Origin: Clostridia bacterium
GTDB taxonomy: Bacteria; Bacillota; Clostridia; Oscillospirales; CAG-272
Direction of reading: 5' to 3'
Assembly: GCA_017623355.1 (NCBI GenBank)
Contig: JAGAPG010000010.1
Location: forward strand, 32,191-96,190
Length of the DNA stretch: 64,000 nucleotides
The position numbers were made by a program, and so were the translations under genes. Positions 51,871 to 61,419 of the stretch are shown piece after piece; within the stretch, counting starts at the first letter, position 1; every line of letters begins with the position of its first letter. A model generated the notes under the pieces. It did not search any database. It was not told where the DNA came from and saw only the letters and a program-made list of their open reading frames with translations.

Positions 51871-53538
51871 ATGAAGGTGCTCATATGCGCGCTTAACACT
51901 AAATATGTTCATTCCTCGTTAGCTCCGTGGTATCTTAAAGCAGCTGTGGAAAAATATTCTTCCAATTCTGTGTGTGATGTTTATGAGAGCACTATAAATG
52001 AGGATGAAGAAAAAATAATAAAGCACTTGCTTGAAGCAGAAGCGGATATGATAGGCTTTTCGGCGTATATATGGAATATAGGCAAGCTTATATCGATATC
52101 AAAAAGGATAAAAAAACAGAAAAAAGTAAAAATATTTTTTGGCGGGCCTGAGGTTAGCTATAATGCTAAGGAGGTACTTGAAAAAAATCCTCATATTGAT
52201 TTTATTATAAGCGGTGAGGGTGAAGAGCCTCTTGCTAAGGTTTGTGACAATGTGTCTTATAGAGATATAGAAGGGCTTTGCTACAGAGACGGCGATAATG
52301 TAATGGAAAAAGAACCGTATATTTCAAAAAAAGACCCGCCGTGTCCATATACAGAGGAATATTTCAAAGCCCTTAACGGAAGAATATCATATATAGAAAC
52401 GAGCCGAGGATGCCCGTACAGATGTGCATTTTGCTTGTCGGGAAGGTGCGGAGGAGTGCGTTTTTTTGATATTGAAGAGGCAAAGAGAAATATACTACTT
52501 CTTGCGAACAGCGGTAGTAAAACAGTTAAATTTATAGACCGTACGTTTAATGCAGACAAAAAACGTGCTAAAGAAATTTTGAGCTTCATAATTGATAATT
52601 ACGGCAAAAACATCCCGGGGAGTGTCTGTTTTCACTTTGAAATAGAGGGTGAAATAATCGATGATGAAACTGTTGAAATTCTTTCAAAAGCTCCGGTAGG
52701 ATCAATACAGGTGGAGATAGGACTTCAATCATTTAACGAAAAAACCCTTAACCACATAAACAGAAAAACCAATTTGGCGAAGCTTACGGAAAATATAAAA
52801 AAGCTCGTTTCTCTTGAAAATATTCACATTCATGTAGATCTTATAGCCGGCTTGCCGTACGAGGATATTGTAAGCTTTGGAGAAAGCTTCAATAAAGCGC
52901 TTGCATTGAATCCTCATATGCTTCAGTTCGGATTTCTTAAGCTGCTTCACGGAGCAGATATGCGAGAGGATAAAGAGCGTTACTGCTGCGAGTACTCAAA
53001 AGAGCCACCATACGAGGTTTTATCGACACCTCACCTCACCAATGATGACTTGAATACTATGCATTTAATAGAAGACGTATTTGATAAAATATATAATTCG
53101 GGCAGATTTGTCCGCACTGCTAAATATATAGCACAAAAATCGGAAGATCCGTTCAAAACATACACAGGGTTCGCCGAATTTATGAAAAATCACAAAAACG
53201 ATACAAGCCTTGACGCTTTTACGTTATGTATGCTTGAATATTTTTCAACGCTTGATTTTTTAAGCTCTGATATTTTGCGTGACTGTATGGCACTTGATCG
53301 CCTTTCGAGCAATAGAATGGGTATGCTTCCGGAGTTTTTAAAATATCGCGGAGCTGATATAAAAAAAGCATTGAGCTTTCTCGAAAGCAACGAGAGCACT
53401 AAACGCAGGCAAGGAATTAAGCGAGCAGCAACATTTTTAAAAACCGAAAACGTTTTTGCATATGTTGATTACGATTGTAAAAATCCAGTTACGGATCAAT
53501 ACGAAATAAAATATTTGCGGGAAAATAATATTTTTTAA
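51871..53538 (+). CDS. B12-binding domain radical SAM protein with DUF4080
   Basis: A 555-residue enzyme. An N-terminal cobalamin-binding-like domain (1-140; FSAYIWNIG, FFGGPEVSY) precedes a radical SAM core with the cluster motif CPYRCAFC near residues 180-187 and GLQSFNEKTLNHINRKT downstream. The last 170 residues match the DUF4080 type. Such proteins are common in Clostridia; substrates are unknown, and methylation or ring rearrangement are typical for the class. A GAGGTG site precedes the ATG directly after a consensus promoter. Single gene. Confidence 0.88.
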   Translation: MKVLICALNTKYVHSSLAPWYLKAAVEKYSSNSVCDVYESTINEDEEKIIKHLLEAEADMIGFSAYIWNIGKLISISKRIKKQKKVKIFFGGPEVSYNAKEVLEKNPHIDFIISGEGEEPLAKVCDNVSYRDIEGLCYRDGDNVMEKEPYISKKDPPCPYTEEYFKALNGRISYIETSRGCPYRCAFCLSGRCGGVRFFDIEEAKRNILLLANSGSKTVKFIDRTFNADKKRAKEILSFIIDNYGKNIPGSVCFHFEIEGEIIDDETVEILSKAPVGSIQVEIGLQSFNEKTLNHINRKTNLAKLTENIKKLVSLENIHIHVDLIAGLPYEDIVSFGESFNKALALNPHMLQFGFLKLLHGADMREDKERYCCEYSKEPPYEVLSTPHLTNDDLNTMHLIEDVFDKIYNSGRFVRTAKYIAQKSEDPFKTYTGFAEFMKNHKNDTSLDAFTLCMLEYFSTLDFLSSDILRDCMALDRLSSNRMGMLPEFLKYRGADIKKALSFLESNESTKRRQGIKRAATFLKTENVFAYVDYDCKNPVTDQYEIKYLRENNIF

Positions 53539-53567
53539 CGAAATTTTTAACAAATATTAAAAAAGAC

Positions 53568-53596
53568 TTGAAAAAGCATAAAGTTTGTAGTACAAT
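53568..53596 (+). promoter_or_regulatory. Promoter of the mrp-hydrogenase operon
   Basis: TTGAAA (53568-53573), 17 bases, TACAAT (53591-53596). Unlike nearly all others in this window it has no TGN before the -10 box. Confidence 0.78.
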
Positions 53597-53637
53597 AGTA
53601 TCGGCAAAATAAATTATATAATAAAGGAAGAAATCCA

Positions 53638-54471
53638 ATGTCAGAAGAATGCACACACGATTGCTCCTCGTGTACTGCCAACTGCTCGTCAAGACAGCAG
53701 GGCATACCGAAGGAACAGCTTAATGAGTTGAGCTCCGTTAAGAGAGTTATCGGTGTTGTAAGCGGCAAGGGCGGCGTGGGAAAATCCATAGTAACATCCA
53801 TGCTTTCCGTTCTTATGCAAAGAAAAGGCTATAAGACGGCAATTTTGGATGCAGATATTACAGGACCTTCCATTCCAAGAGCCTTTGGACTTAAAGACCG
53901 TGCACTTTCAAACGGACAGTATCTTTTGCCTGTAACGACAAAGACGGGTATAGATGTAATGTCTGTAAACCTGCTTCTTGAGGATGAAACAAGACCGGTC
54001 GTTTGGCGCGGACCTGTTATAGCAGGCACAGTAAAACAGTTTTGGACGGACGTTGTATGGGATGAAGTAGACTATATGTTCGTTGATATGCCTCCGGGAA
54101 CGGGAGATGTTCCACTCACAGTATTTCAGTCGCTTCCCATTGACGGAATTATTATAGTTACCACACCTCAGGATCTTGTATCGATGATTGTGGAAAAGGC
54201 GGCTAAGATGGCGCAGATGATGAACGTTCCTGTAATCGGAATAGTTCAGAATATGAGCTACGTTATTTGTCCTGATTGCGGAAAGGAAATGCATATTTTC
54301 GGAGAAGGAAAAATAAGCGAGGTTGCTAAAAAGTATAATTATGAAATACTCGGCGAGCTTCCGATTGACGCTAAGCTTGCTAAACTTTGCGATAAGGGTA
54401 TTATAGAGCTTATGGAAAATAATTATCTCGATAATGCATCTGATGCTATCGAGCAAAGATTTCCTAACTAA
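53638..54471 (+). CDS. mrp: Mrp/NBP35-type Fe-S cluster carrier ATPase
   Basis: A 277-residue P-loop protein of the Mrp/NBP35 family, which binds and transfers iron-sulfur clusters. The deviant Walker A is GKGGVGKS (about residues 41-48), followed by LDADITGPSIPRAFG and DMPPGTGD. The C-terminal cluster-binding cysteines are CPDCGK. The N-terminus (CTHDCSSCTANCSS) has four extra cysteines, as in eukaryote-like NBP35 proteins. It is the first gene of an operon with three hydrogenase subunits that need many clusters, so a role in their maturation is likely. AAGGA precedes the ATG. Confidence 0.93.
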   Translation: MSEECTHDCSSCTANCSSRQQGIPKEQLNELSSVKRVIGVVSGKGGVGKSIVTSMLSVLMQRKGYKTAILDADITGPSIPRAFGLKDRALSNGQYLLPVTTKTGIDVMSVNLLLEDETRPVVWRGPVIAGTVKQFWTDVVWDEVDYMFVDMPPGTGDVPLTVFQSLPIDGIIIVTTPQDLVSMIVEKAAKMAQMMNVPVIGIVQNMSYVICPDCGKEMHIFGEGKISEVAKKYNYEILGELPIDAKLAKLCDKGIIELMENNYLDNASDAIEQRFPN

Positions 54472-54508
54472 TGATTGAAAAAATAATATATATAAAGGGA
54501 GATTTTTT

Positions 54509-55006
54509 ATGAAGAAAAAATTGACAACGGTTTCCTTCAATGGTACAAAAGAGCAAGAAATCGCTCTTGATAATGTCATTGCGGAACACAAGGATCAACC
54601 AGGCGCACTCATGGCTATTCTTCAAAAAGCGCAAGGCATCTATGGATACCTTCCTATCGAAGTACAGCAGCATGTTGCACTTGCAATGGACATTCCTCTT
54701 TCAGAGGTTTACGGAGTGGCATCCTTCTACTCACAATTCATACTTAATCCTAAGGGCGATTATGCAGTAAGCGTATGCCTTGGAACAGCTTGCTATGTAA
54801 AGGGCGCAGGTCTTCTTATGGACAAGCTTGAATCCATTCTCGGCATAAAGAATGGCGAAATCACAGCAGACAGAAAATTCAGTCTTGATGCAACACGTTG
54901 TATCGGTGCGTGCGGACTTGCTCCCGTTCTTACTGTAAACGAAGAGGTTTATGGAAGACTTACACCAGATATGATCGCCGGTATCATAGCTAAATATAAA
55001 GACTAA
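54509..55006 (+). CDS. hydC: Hydrogenase subunit HydC (NuoE-like, thioredoxin-fold [2Fe-2S])
   Basis: A 165-residue NuoE-family subunit. The four cluster cysteines appear as CLGTACYVKG and CIGACG, with the helical N-terminal half (ILQKAQGIYGYLP, VYGVASFYSQF) as usual. It forms part of a trimeric NADH/ferredoxin-linked [FeFe]-hydrogenase with HydB and HydA, passing electrons between cofactors. GGGAG precedes the ATG. No promoter is visible in the 37 bases after mrp, so it is cotranscribed. Next gene starts 18 bases downstream. Confidence 0.93.
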   Translation: MKKKLTTVSFNGTKEQEIALDNVIAEHKDQPGALMAILQKAQGIYGYLPIEVQQHVALAMDIPLSEVYGVASFYSQFILNPKGDYAVSVCLGTACYVKGAGLLMDKLESILGIKNGEITADRKFSLDATRCIGACGLAPVLTVNEEVYGRLTPDMIAGIIAKYKD

Positions 55007-55024
55007 GAAAGGCGGAATAACGAA

Positions 55025-56932
55025 ATGATTACAAATAAAGAAGATCTTATTAAAATCAGAGACGCTTACGCAGGCAAAATCGCGTTCCGTCAACACGGTA
55101 CAGAAAAGGTTTCTGACGGAAAAGTAGAAAAGCACGTTCTTATTTGCGGCGGTACAGGCTGTACATCTTCAAAGAGCGTTCAAATAAAAGAAAAAATGGA
55201 AGCATTGATTAAGGAAGCGGGCATTGAGGAAAAGGTGCAGGTTGTTCTTACAGGATGCTTTGGATTGTGCGCTTTGGGACCGATCGTTATCGTATATCCT
55301 GAAGGAACATTCTATTCAAGAATAGAGCTTGACAATGTTGAGGAAATTGTAAAAGAGCATCTCGTAAACGGCAATCCCGTTAAAAAGTATCTCTACTCCG
55401 AGACAGTAAAGGGCGATGAGATCCTTTCTCTTAACGATACAGCATTTTATAAGAAGCAAAAGCGTGTAGCGCTTCGTAACTGCGGTGTTATCGATCCTCA
55501 TTGCATCAATGAATACATAGGAACAAACGGTTACTTAGCACTTGCTAAGGTAGTTACAGAAATGACTCCTGACGAAGTAATCAAGGAAATCCTTGATTCC
55601 GGTATTCGTGGCCGTGGAGGCGGCGGATTCCCCACGGGAAGAAAATGGCAGTTTGCTGCAGCTCAGCCTAAGGGACAGAAGTATGTTGTTTGTAACGGTG
55701 ACGAGGGCGACCCCGGAGCATTTATGGACCGTTCTATCCTCGAAGGTGACCCTCATGCTCTTATTGAGGCTATGGCTATCGCAGGCTATGCTATCGGAGC
55801 TAATGAAGGTTACGTATATGTTCGTGCAGAATATCCTATCGCAGTAAACAGACTTCAAAACGCTATCGATGATGCGAGAAAAGAAGGACTTCTCGGTAAG
55901 AATATTTTCGGTACAGACTTTGAATTTGATATGCAGATCCGTCTTGGTGCGGGTGCTTTCGTATGCGGAGAAGAGACAGCGCTTCTTACATCTATCGAGG
56001 GTAACCGTGGAGAGCCTCGTCCTCGTCCTCCGTTCCCTGCAGTTAAGGGACTTTGGGGCAAGCCCACTATCATCAATAACGTTGAAACATATGCAAACAT
56101 TCCTCAAATCATCTTGAAGGGTGCTGCTTGGTTCAATTCTATGGGTACTGAAAAATCCAAGGGAACAAAGGTATTTGCTCTTGGCGGAAAGATTACAAAC
56201 ACAGGTCTTGTTGAAATTCCTATGGGTACAACACTTCGTGAGGTAGTTGAGGAAATCGGTGGCGGTATTCCTAACGGCAAGAAGTTTAAGGCTGCTCAAA
56301 CAGGCGGACCTTCCGGCGGATGTATTCCTGCTTCTAAATATGATGTAGAAATCGACTACGATAACCTTATCGCTCAAGGCTCAATGATGGGTTCAGGCGG
56401 ACTTATCGTAATGGACGAGGATACATGTATGGTTGACCTTGCAAAATTCTTCCTTGAGTTTACCGTTGATGAATCCTGCGGTAAATGTGCTCCCTGTCGT
56501 ATCGGTACTGTAAGACTTCTTGAGATTCTTAATAAGATCACAGAGGGTAACGGAGAAATGGAAGACCTTGATAAGCTTGAAGAGCTTGCAAATTATATCA
56601 AGAGCGCATCTCTTTGCGGTCTTGGACAGACAGCTCCTAACCCTGTTCTTTCAACACTTGCAAACTTCCGCGACGAGTACATTGCTCATATCGTAGATAA
56701 GAAGTGTCCTGCAGGCGTATGTAAGAATCTCTTCACATATAAGATCGACCTTGATAAATGTATGGGCTGTGGCTTGTGTGCAAAGCAGTGTCCTGCAGAT
56801 GCTATCAGCAGAACTGATTATGTTGCCGAGGGTCATAAGCTTGCATCAATGCAGATCGACGCAACTAAGTGCGTAAAATGCGGTGCTTGTCTCCCCAGCT
56901 GTAAGAAATTCCAAGCAATTTATAAGGGTTAA
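55025..56932 (+). CDS. hydB: Hydrogenase subunit HydB (NuoF-like, NADH/FMN-binding)
   Basis: A 635-residue flavoprotein. An N-terminal thioredoxin-like [2Fe-2S] domain (CGGTGCTSSKS, CFGLCALGP) precedes the NuoF core with the FMN/NAD segments RGRGGGGFPTGRKW and NGDEGDPGAFMDRS, and the N3-type cluster SCGKCAPCRIGT. The C-terminus carries two [4Fe-4S] ferredoxin motifs, CMGCGLCAKQCP and CVKCGACLPSC. This arrangement matches the NAD-binding subunit of electron-bifurcating [FeFe]-hydrogenases such as HydB of Thermotoga. It is the middle gene of hydC-hydB-hydA. Confidence 0.95.
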   Translation: MITNKEDLIKIRDAYAGKIAFRQHGTEKVSDGKVEKHVLICGGTGCTSSKSVQIKEKMEALIKEAGIEEKVQVVLTGCFGLCALGPIVIVYPEGTFYSRIELDNVEEIVKEHLVNGNPVKKYLYSETVKGDEILSLNDTAFYKKQKRVALRNCGVIDPHCINEYIGTNGYLALAKVVTEMTPDEVIKEILDSGIRGRGGGGFPTGRKWQFAAAQPKGQKYVVCNGDEGDPGAFMDRSILEGDPHALIEAMAIAGYAIGANEGYVYVRAEYPIAVNRLQNAIDDARKEGLLGKNIFGTDFEFDMQIRLGAGAFVCGEETALLTSIEGNRGEPRPRPPFPAVKGLWGKPTIINNVETYANIPQIILKGAAWFNSMGTEKSKGTKVFALGGKITNTGLVEIPMGTTLREVVEEIGGGIPNGKKFKAAQTGGPSGGCIPASKYDVEIDYDNLIAQGSMMGSGGLIVMDEDTCMVDLAKFFLEFTVDESCGKCAPCRIGTVRLLEILNKITEGNGEMEDLDKLEELANYIKSASLCGLGQTAPNPVLSTLANFRDEYIAHIVDKKCPAGVCKNLFTYKIDLDKCMGCGLCAKQCPADAISRTDYVAEGHKLASMQIDATKCVKCGACLPSCKKFQAIYKG

Positions 56933-56948
56933 TCGAAAGGAGCTTCAT

Positions 56949-58691
56949 ATGGAAAACATGGTAAATATTAAAATTAATGATAGAGAATATGCTGTTCCTG
57001 CTAATTCAACAGTTCTTGAAGCTGCAAGATATGCCGGCGTAGATATTCCTACACTTTGCTATCTCAAAGATATAAATGAGATCGGCGCATGCCGTCTCTG
57101 CCTCGTTGAAGTAAAGGGCGCACGCGGACTTGCTGCTGCTTGCGTATATCCTGTAAACGAGGGTATGGAGGTATATACAAATACTCCTAAGATCAGACAA
57201 ACAAGAAAGACAAACCTTGAGCTCGTTGTTTCTGCTCACAAGAAGAAATGTCTTACTTGTATCCGTTCTACAAGCTGTGAGCTTCAAAAGCTTTGCTATG
57301 AATACGGTGTTGATGAAGATCATTTCCAAGGAAACAATAACGCATATGCAATTGATGATACAACTCCTTATATCGTACGTGATAATGAGAAATGCATTCT
57401 TTGTCGCCGTTGCGTAGCTGCTTGTAAGAATATGCAGGGTATCGGTGTTATCGGTGCAAATGACCGTGGATTTGATACACATATCGCATCTGCATTTGAA
57501 AAGACACTTGATCAAACATCTTGTATCGGTTGCGGACAATGTATAGTAGCTTGTCCTGTTGGTGCACTTTATGAAAAGGACGATACTGCAAAGGTTCTTG
57601 CAGCTATCGCAGATCCTACAAAGCACGTTGCTATCTGCGCAGCTCCTTCTGTAAGAGCTACAATTGGCGAATGCTTTGATTACGAGCCCGGTACAGACGT
57701 AGAGGGCAAGATGGTTGCTGCAATGAAGGCTCTCGGCTTTGATGGCGTATATGATATGAACCTCACAGCTGACCTTACAATTATGGAAGAAGCAACTGAA
57801 TTTCTTGAAAGAATGAAAGAGGGCAAAAATCTTCCTCTTATCACATCCTGCTCACCTGGATGGGTTAAATATTGCGAGCATTATTTCCCTGAATTCACAG
57901 ACAATCTTTCCAGCTGCAAATCTCCTCAACAAATGTTCGGAGCTATGTATAAGACATATTATGCACAAAAGGTTGGACTTGATCCTAAGGATATCGTATT
58001 CGTATCTGCTATTCCTTGTACAGCTAAGAAGTTTGAGGTAACAAGAGATCACCAAAACGCAGCAGGCGTATGTGATGTTGACGTTGCTATCACAACAAGA
58101 GAGCTTGCAAGAATGATAAAGCAAGCAGGCATCAACTTCAGAGCATTGGATGATGCTAAATTCGACGATCCTTTCAGCATCGGCTCAGGTGCAGGCGCTA
58201 TTTTCGGTGCTACAGGCGGAGTTATGGAGGCTGCTCTCCGTACAGCTGCTGAGGTTATCGAGGGTAAGAAGCTCGAAAAACTTGAATTTGAAGACGTTCG
58301 TGGAATCGAAGGCGTTAAGAAGGCAGTTTACAAGCTCGGTGGAAAGGAAATCAGAGTTGCAGTTGCAAGCGGTACGGCAAATGCTAAGAGACTTCTCAAT
58401 GAGGTTAAGGCTGGCACAACAAAGGTTGACTTTATCGAAATTATGGCTTGTCCCGGTGGTTGCGTAAACGGCGGCGGACAACCTACACAGCCTGCAGTTG
58501 TAAGAAATAACGTAAACTTGAGAGAGCTTCGCGCAAAGGTTCTTTACACAGCAGATAAAAATCTCGATGTAAGAAAATCACACGAGAACTCTGCGGTTAA
58601 GAAGCTTTATGACGAATTCTTTGAGAAGCCCGGAAGCCATAAGGCTCACGAGATCCTTCATACAAGCTACGTAAAACGCGGACTTAAATAA
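56949..58691 (+). CDS. hydA: [FeFe]-hydrogenase catalytic subunit HydA
   Basis: A 580-residue [FeFe]-hydrogenase. N-terminal [2Fe-2S] domain (CYLKDINEIGACRLC), His/Cys [4Fe-4S] site (HKKKCLTCIRSTSC) and two ferredoxin motifs (CILCRRCVAAC, CIGCGQCIVACP) lead to the H-cluster domain. The three H-cluster motifs are intact: TSCSPGW near residue 300, IPCTAKKFE near 355 and ACPGGCVNGGGQP near 500. With HydB and HydC it evolves hydrogen from NADH plus ferredoxin, or the reverse. The ATG at 56949 follows AAAGGAG; an earlier frame start overlaps hydB. A strong terminator follows. Maturases HydEFG are not in the window. Confidence 0.96.
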   Translation: MENMVNIKINDREYAVPANSTVLEAARYAGVDIPTLCYLKDINEIGACRLCLVEVKGARGLAAACVYPVNEGMEVYTNTPKIRQTRKTNLELVVSAHKKKCLTCIRSTSCELQKLCYEYGVDEDHFQGNNNAYAIDDTTPYIVRDNEKCILCRRCVAACKNMQGIGVIGANDRGFDTHIASAFEKTLDQTSCIGCGQCIVACPVGALYEKDDTAKVLAAIADPTKHVAICAAPSVRATIGECFDYEPGTDVEGKMVAAMKALGFDGVYDMNLTADLTIMEEATEFLERMKEGKNLPLITSCSPGWVKYCEHYFPEFTDNLSSCKSPQQMFGAMYKTYYAQKVGLDPKDIVFVSAIPCTAKKFEVTRDHQNAAGVCDVDVAITTRELARMIKQAGINFRALDDAKFDDPFSIGSGAGAIFGATGGVMEAALRTAAEVIEGKKLEKLEFEDVRGIEGVKKAVYKLGGKEIRVAVASGTANAKRLLNEVKAGTTKVDFIEIMACPGGCVNGGGQPTQPAVVRNNVNLRELRAKVLYTADKNLDVRKSHENSAVKKLYDEFFEKPGSHKAHEILHTSYVKRGLK

Positions 58692-58697
58692 TAAAAC

Positions 58698-58729
58698 AAA
58701 ATCACCCAAGAAAAATCTTGGGTGATTTT
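58698..58729 (+). terminator. Terminator of the mrp-hydCBA operon
   Basis: A perfect 14-bp stem (58698-58711 with 58716-58729), loop aaaa, ending in TTTTT. Confidence 0.92.
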
Positions 58730-58757
58730 TGCTTGCAAAATAAAAAATTACATTTAA

Positions 58758-58786
58758 TTGACAAGCATAAATAAAAATGATATAAT
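58758..58786 (+). promoter_or_regulatory. Promoter of the small membrane protein gene at 58.8 kb
   Basis: TTGACA (58758-58763), 17 bases, TATAAT (58781-58786) preceded by TGA: a perfect consensus. Confidence 0.9.
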
Positions 58787-58821
58787 AATTTTAGAAAATT
58801 ATATTACAATTGGGTGATTTC

Positions 58822-59163
58822 ATGAATATGGGCTTATTTATCATAATACTTCTGATAATATCTTCTTTTATGATTGCTTTATTTGGAGTTATAATAATAG
58901 TAAGAATAATTTCATTTATTTTTCGTTCTAATCCAAAGGCTTGTCAATCAAGAGCTATAGTTGTAGATAAGCGTAAAGAAAGAGTTGAATTGCCAAACGG
59001 TATTTTAGGCGCGTATTATTATGAATATTATATAGCATTTAAGACTATTAAAGATGAATTAGTTGAACTTAAAACATCGAAATCAATATATAAAAAAATA
59101 AAACCAGACGACAGAGTAACAATTCTTTATAAAGGAACAGAGCTTGTTAGCTTCAATAAATAA
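58822..59163 (+). CDS. Small membrane-anchored protein, DUF2500-like
   Basis: A 113-residue protein with one N-terminal membrane helix (about residues 4-30) and a small beta-rich domain (QSRAIVVDKRKERVEL, YYEYYIAFKT, DRVTILYKGTELVSF). The layout resembles DUF2500-type proteins; function unknown. A similar protein is encoded at 63397, so the two flank the PTS operon. The ATG at 58822 is chosen over an in-frame TTG at 58810. Own promoter and terminator. Confidence 0.7.
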   Translation: MNMGLFIIILLIISSFMIALFGVIIIVRIISFIFRSNPKACQSRAIVVDKRKERVELPNGILGAYYYEYYIAFKTIKDELVELKTSKSIYKKIKPDDRVTILYKGTELVSFNK

Positions 59164-59195
59164 AAATACACTCGAAATTTTTTCGAGTGTATTTT
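59163..59195 (+). terminator. Terminator of the small membrane protein gene
   Basis: A 15-bp stem (59163-59177 with 59181-59195) with a 3-base loop, overlapping the last base of the stop codon and followed by TTT. Confidence 0.88.
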
Positions 59196-59264
59196 TTTAC
59201 ATTAAATAAGCAATAATACTATTGTTTCGATACAAAAATTTATAGCTGTTTTTTAGGAGGAACA

Positions 59265-61415
59265 ATGGAAAAAGTCGAAAAAACAAAGGAAAAAGGAAGG
59301 GTAAAAGACAAAATATTCGGCGTTTTGCAAAGAGTAGGAAGATCATTTATGCTCCCTATTGCCATTTTGCCTGTGGCGGGATTGCTTCTCGGTATAGGCA
59401 GCTCGTTTACCAATCCCACAACTCTTGAAACCTATAATTTGACAGGTATAATATACGAAGGCGGTTTTTTATATACTGTCTTTGATATAATGAGTAAAAC
59501 AGGAAGTGTAGTTTTCGATAACCTCGCGCTCCTTTTTGCAATGGGCGTAGCCATCGGTATGGCTAAAAAAGAAAAAGAGGTTGCAGCATTATCGGGGGCT
59601 ATCGCTTATCTTATTATGAATACAGCAATAAGCGCGCTTATTACCGCAAAGGGCGGAGTAGAAGCGATGCCTGTCAACTCAACAACGCTTTCGCTCGGAA
59701 TAACAACGCTTCAAATGGGTGTGTTCGGCGGAATAATTGTTGGACTTGGTGTTGCCGCGTTGCATAACAGATTTTATAAAATACAGCTTCCGCAGGTGCT
59801 ATCTTTTTTTGGAGGAACAAGATTTGTACCTATTATATGTAGCCTTGTTTATCTCATAGTCGGTGTTTTGATGTTCTTTATTTGGCCTGTCGTTCAAGGC
59901 TGGATAGCTTCACTTGGAACACTTGTTTATAAATCTGGATACGCAGGTACTTTTATATACGGAGTTATAGAAAGAGCGCTAATCCCTTTTGGCTTGCATC
60001 ATGTATTCTATATGCCATTTTGGCAAACAGAGCTTGGCGGATCAATGATAATTGACGGCGTTACTGTTCAAGGAGCGCAAAATATATTTTTTGCCGAGTT
60101 GGCATCAAAGGCAACAGAGCAATTTTCTGTTTCGGCAACCAGATTTATGTCGGGAAAATTCCCGTTTATGATATTCGGTCTTCCGGCAGCAGCATTTGCA
60201 ATGTATAAAACAGCGCGTCCGGAAAAGAAAAAAATAGTAGGTGGATTGTTGCTTTCAGCAGCGCTTACCTCTATGCTTACGGGTATAACAGAGCCTATTG
60301 AGTTCACATTTTTATTCGTAGCACCGGTCATGTATGTAGTTCACTGTATATTTGCGGGACTTTCGTATATGCTTATGCATGTCCTTAATGTAGGAGTGGG
60401 AATGACTTTTTCGGGCGGAATTATAGACCTTACACTCTTCGGAATACTTCAAGGAAATGCAAAGACAAATTGGATATGGATAGTAGTCGTAGGTGCCGTT
60501 TATGCTGTAATCTATTACTTTGTTTTCTATTTTATGATAACAAAGCTAAAGCTTAAAACTCCGGGAAGAGAAGCCGATGACGAGGAAACGAAGCTTTATA
60601 CGAGAAAGGATGTTAATGACAGAAAGAATACGAGTATTCCATCCTTTGATAAAAAAAGCGCCCTTATATTAAAGGGACTTGGCGGAAAGGAAAACATTTC
60701 GGATATAGATTGCTGTGCTACAAGATTAAGAATAACGGTCAAAAATGCGGATGCGGTAGAAGATAAATTTTTAAGAGAAAGTGGAGCATCGGGAGTTATT
60801 CATAAAGGAAATGGAGTGCAGGTGGTCTACGGACCTCAGGTGTCTGTAGTAAAATCAAGACTTGAGGATTTTATGGATAGTGAGCAATCAAATGATATAT
60901 ATAGCTTGCTCGGCACGGGAGACGAAAGCTCTCTTACAGACATTCCAAAGACCGTCAACTTAGAGGAAACGGAGCTTTATTCCCCAATGAACGGAAAAAT
61001 AGTAAAGCTTGAGGATGTAGAGGATGAGGCGTTTTCGCAAAAAATATTAGGTGACGGAGTTGCGATAGAGCCGTCAGAGGGCAAGCTCTTTGCTCCGTGC
61101 GATTGCAAGGTGGAGAGTATAGCAGATACTAAGCACGCAATAAATCTTGTAACTGAAAACGGCTGCGAGATACTTTTGCATATTGGAATAGATACAGTAA
61201 GGCTTAACGGACAGCATTTTAAAGCCCACATTAAGGAGGGTGATAATGTAAAGCAAGGCTCGTTATTGCTTACTTTTGATATAGAAAGCATAAAAAAAGC
61301 AGGATATAAGGTTACTACACCTATGATAATTTGCAATTATGAGGACTATAATGGAGTAGAAATATTAAGCTCGGGTAATGTCAGAGTCGAAGAAAAAATA
61401 TTAAAGCTAAGGTGA
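59265..61415 (+). CDS. PTS transporter EIICBA, glucose/N-acetylglucosamine family
   Basis: A 716-residue fused PTS permease. EIIC (about 15-430) begins RVGRSFMLPIAILPVAGLLLGIG and includes HHVFYMPFWQTELGG and GITEPIEFTFLFVAP. EIIB (about 460-545) has the phosphorylated Cys in DCCATRLRI near residue 483. EIIA (about 565-700) has the phosphorylated His in LHIGIDTVRLNG near residue 640 and the accessory His in KHAINLV. It imports and phosphorylates a hexose; glucose and GlcNAc types cannot be told apart by eye. AGGAGG precedes the ATG. HPr and enzyme I genes follow directly, giving a self-sufficient PTS operon. Confidence 0.94.
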   Translation: MEKVEKTKEKGRVKDKIFGVLQRVGRSFMLPIAILPVAGLLLGIGSSFTNPTTLETYNLTGIIYEGGFLYTVFDIMSKTGSVVFDNLALLFAMGVAIGMAKKEKEVAALSGAIAYLIMNTAISALITAKGGVEAMPVNSTTLSLGITTLQMGVFGGIIVGLGVAALHNRFYKIQLPQVLSFFGGTRFVPIICSLVYLIVGVLMFFIWPVVQGWIASLGTLVYKSGYAGTFIYGVIERALIPFGLHHVFYMPFWQTELGGSMIIDGVTVQGAQNIFFAELASKATEQFSVSATRFMSGKFPFMIFGLPAAAFAMYKTARPEKKKIVGGLLLSAALTSMLTGITEPIEFTFLFVAPVMYVVHCIFAGLSYMLMHVLNVGVGMTFSGGIIDLTLFGILQGNAKTNWIWIVVVGAVYAVIYYFVFYFMITKLKLKTPGREADDEETKLYTRKDVNDRKNTSIPSFDKKSALILKGLGGKENISDIDCCATRLRITVKNADAVEDKFLRESGASGVIHKGNGVQVVYGPQVSVVKSRLEDFMDSEQSNDIYSLLGTGDESSLTDIPKTVNLEETELYSPMNGKIVKLEDVEDEAFSQKILGDGVAIEPSEGKLFAPCDCKVESIADTKHAINLVTENGCEILLHIGIDTVRLNGQHFKAHIKEGDNVKQGSLLLTFDIESIKKAGYKVTTPMIICNYEDYNGVEILSSGNVRVEEKILKLR

Positions 61416-61419
61416 TAGA

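Noticed and set aside
59196-59264. Promoter for the PTS operon
   Set aside because: TTTACA at 59196 has no -10 box at 17 bases; TACTAT at 15 bases is not convincing. No antiterminator-type leader fits the short space.
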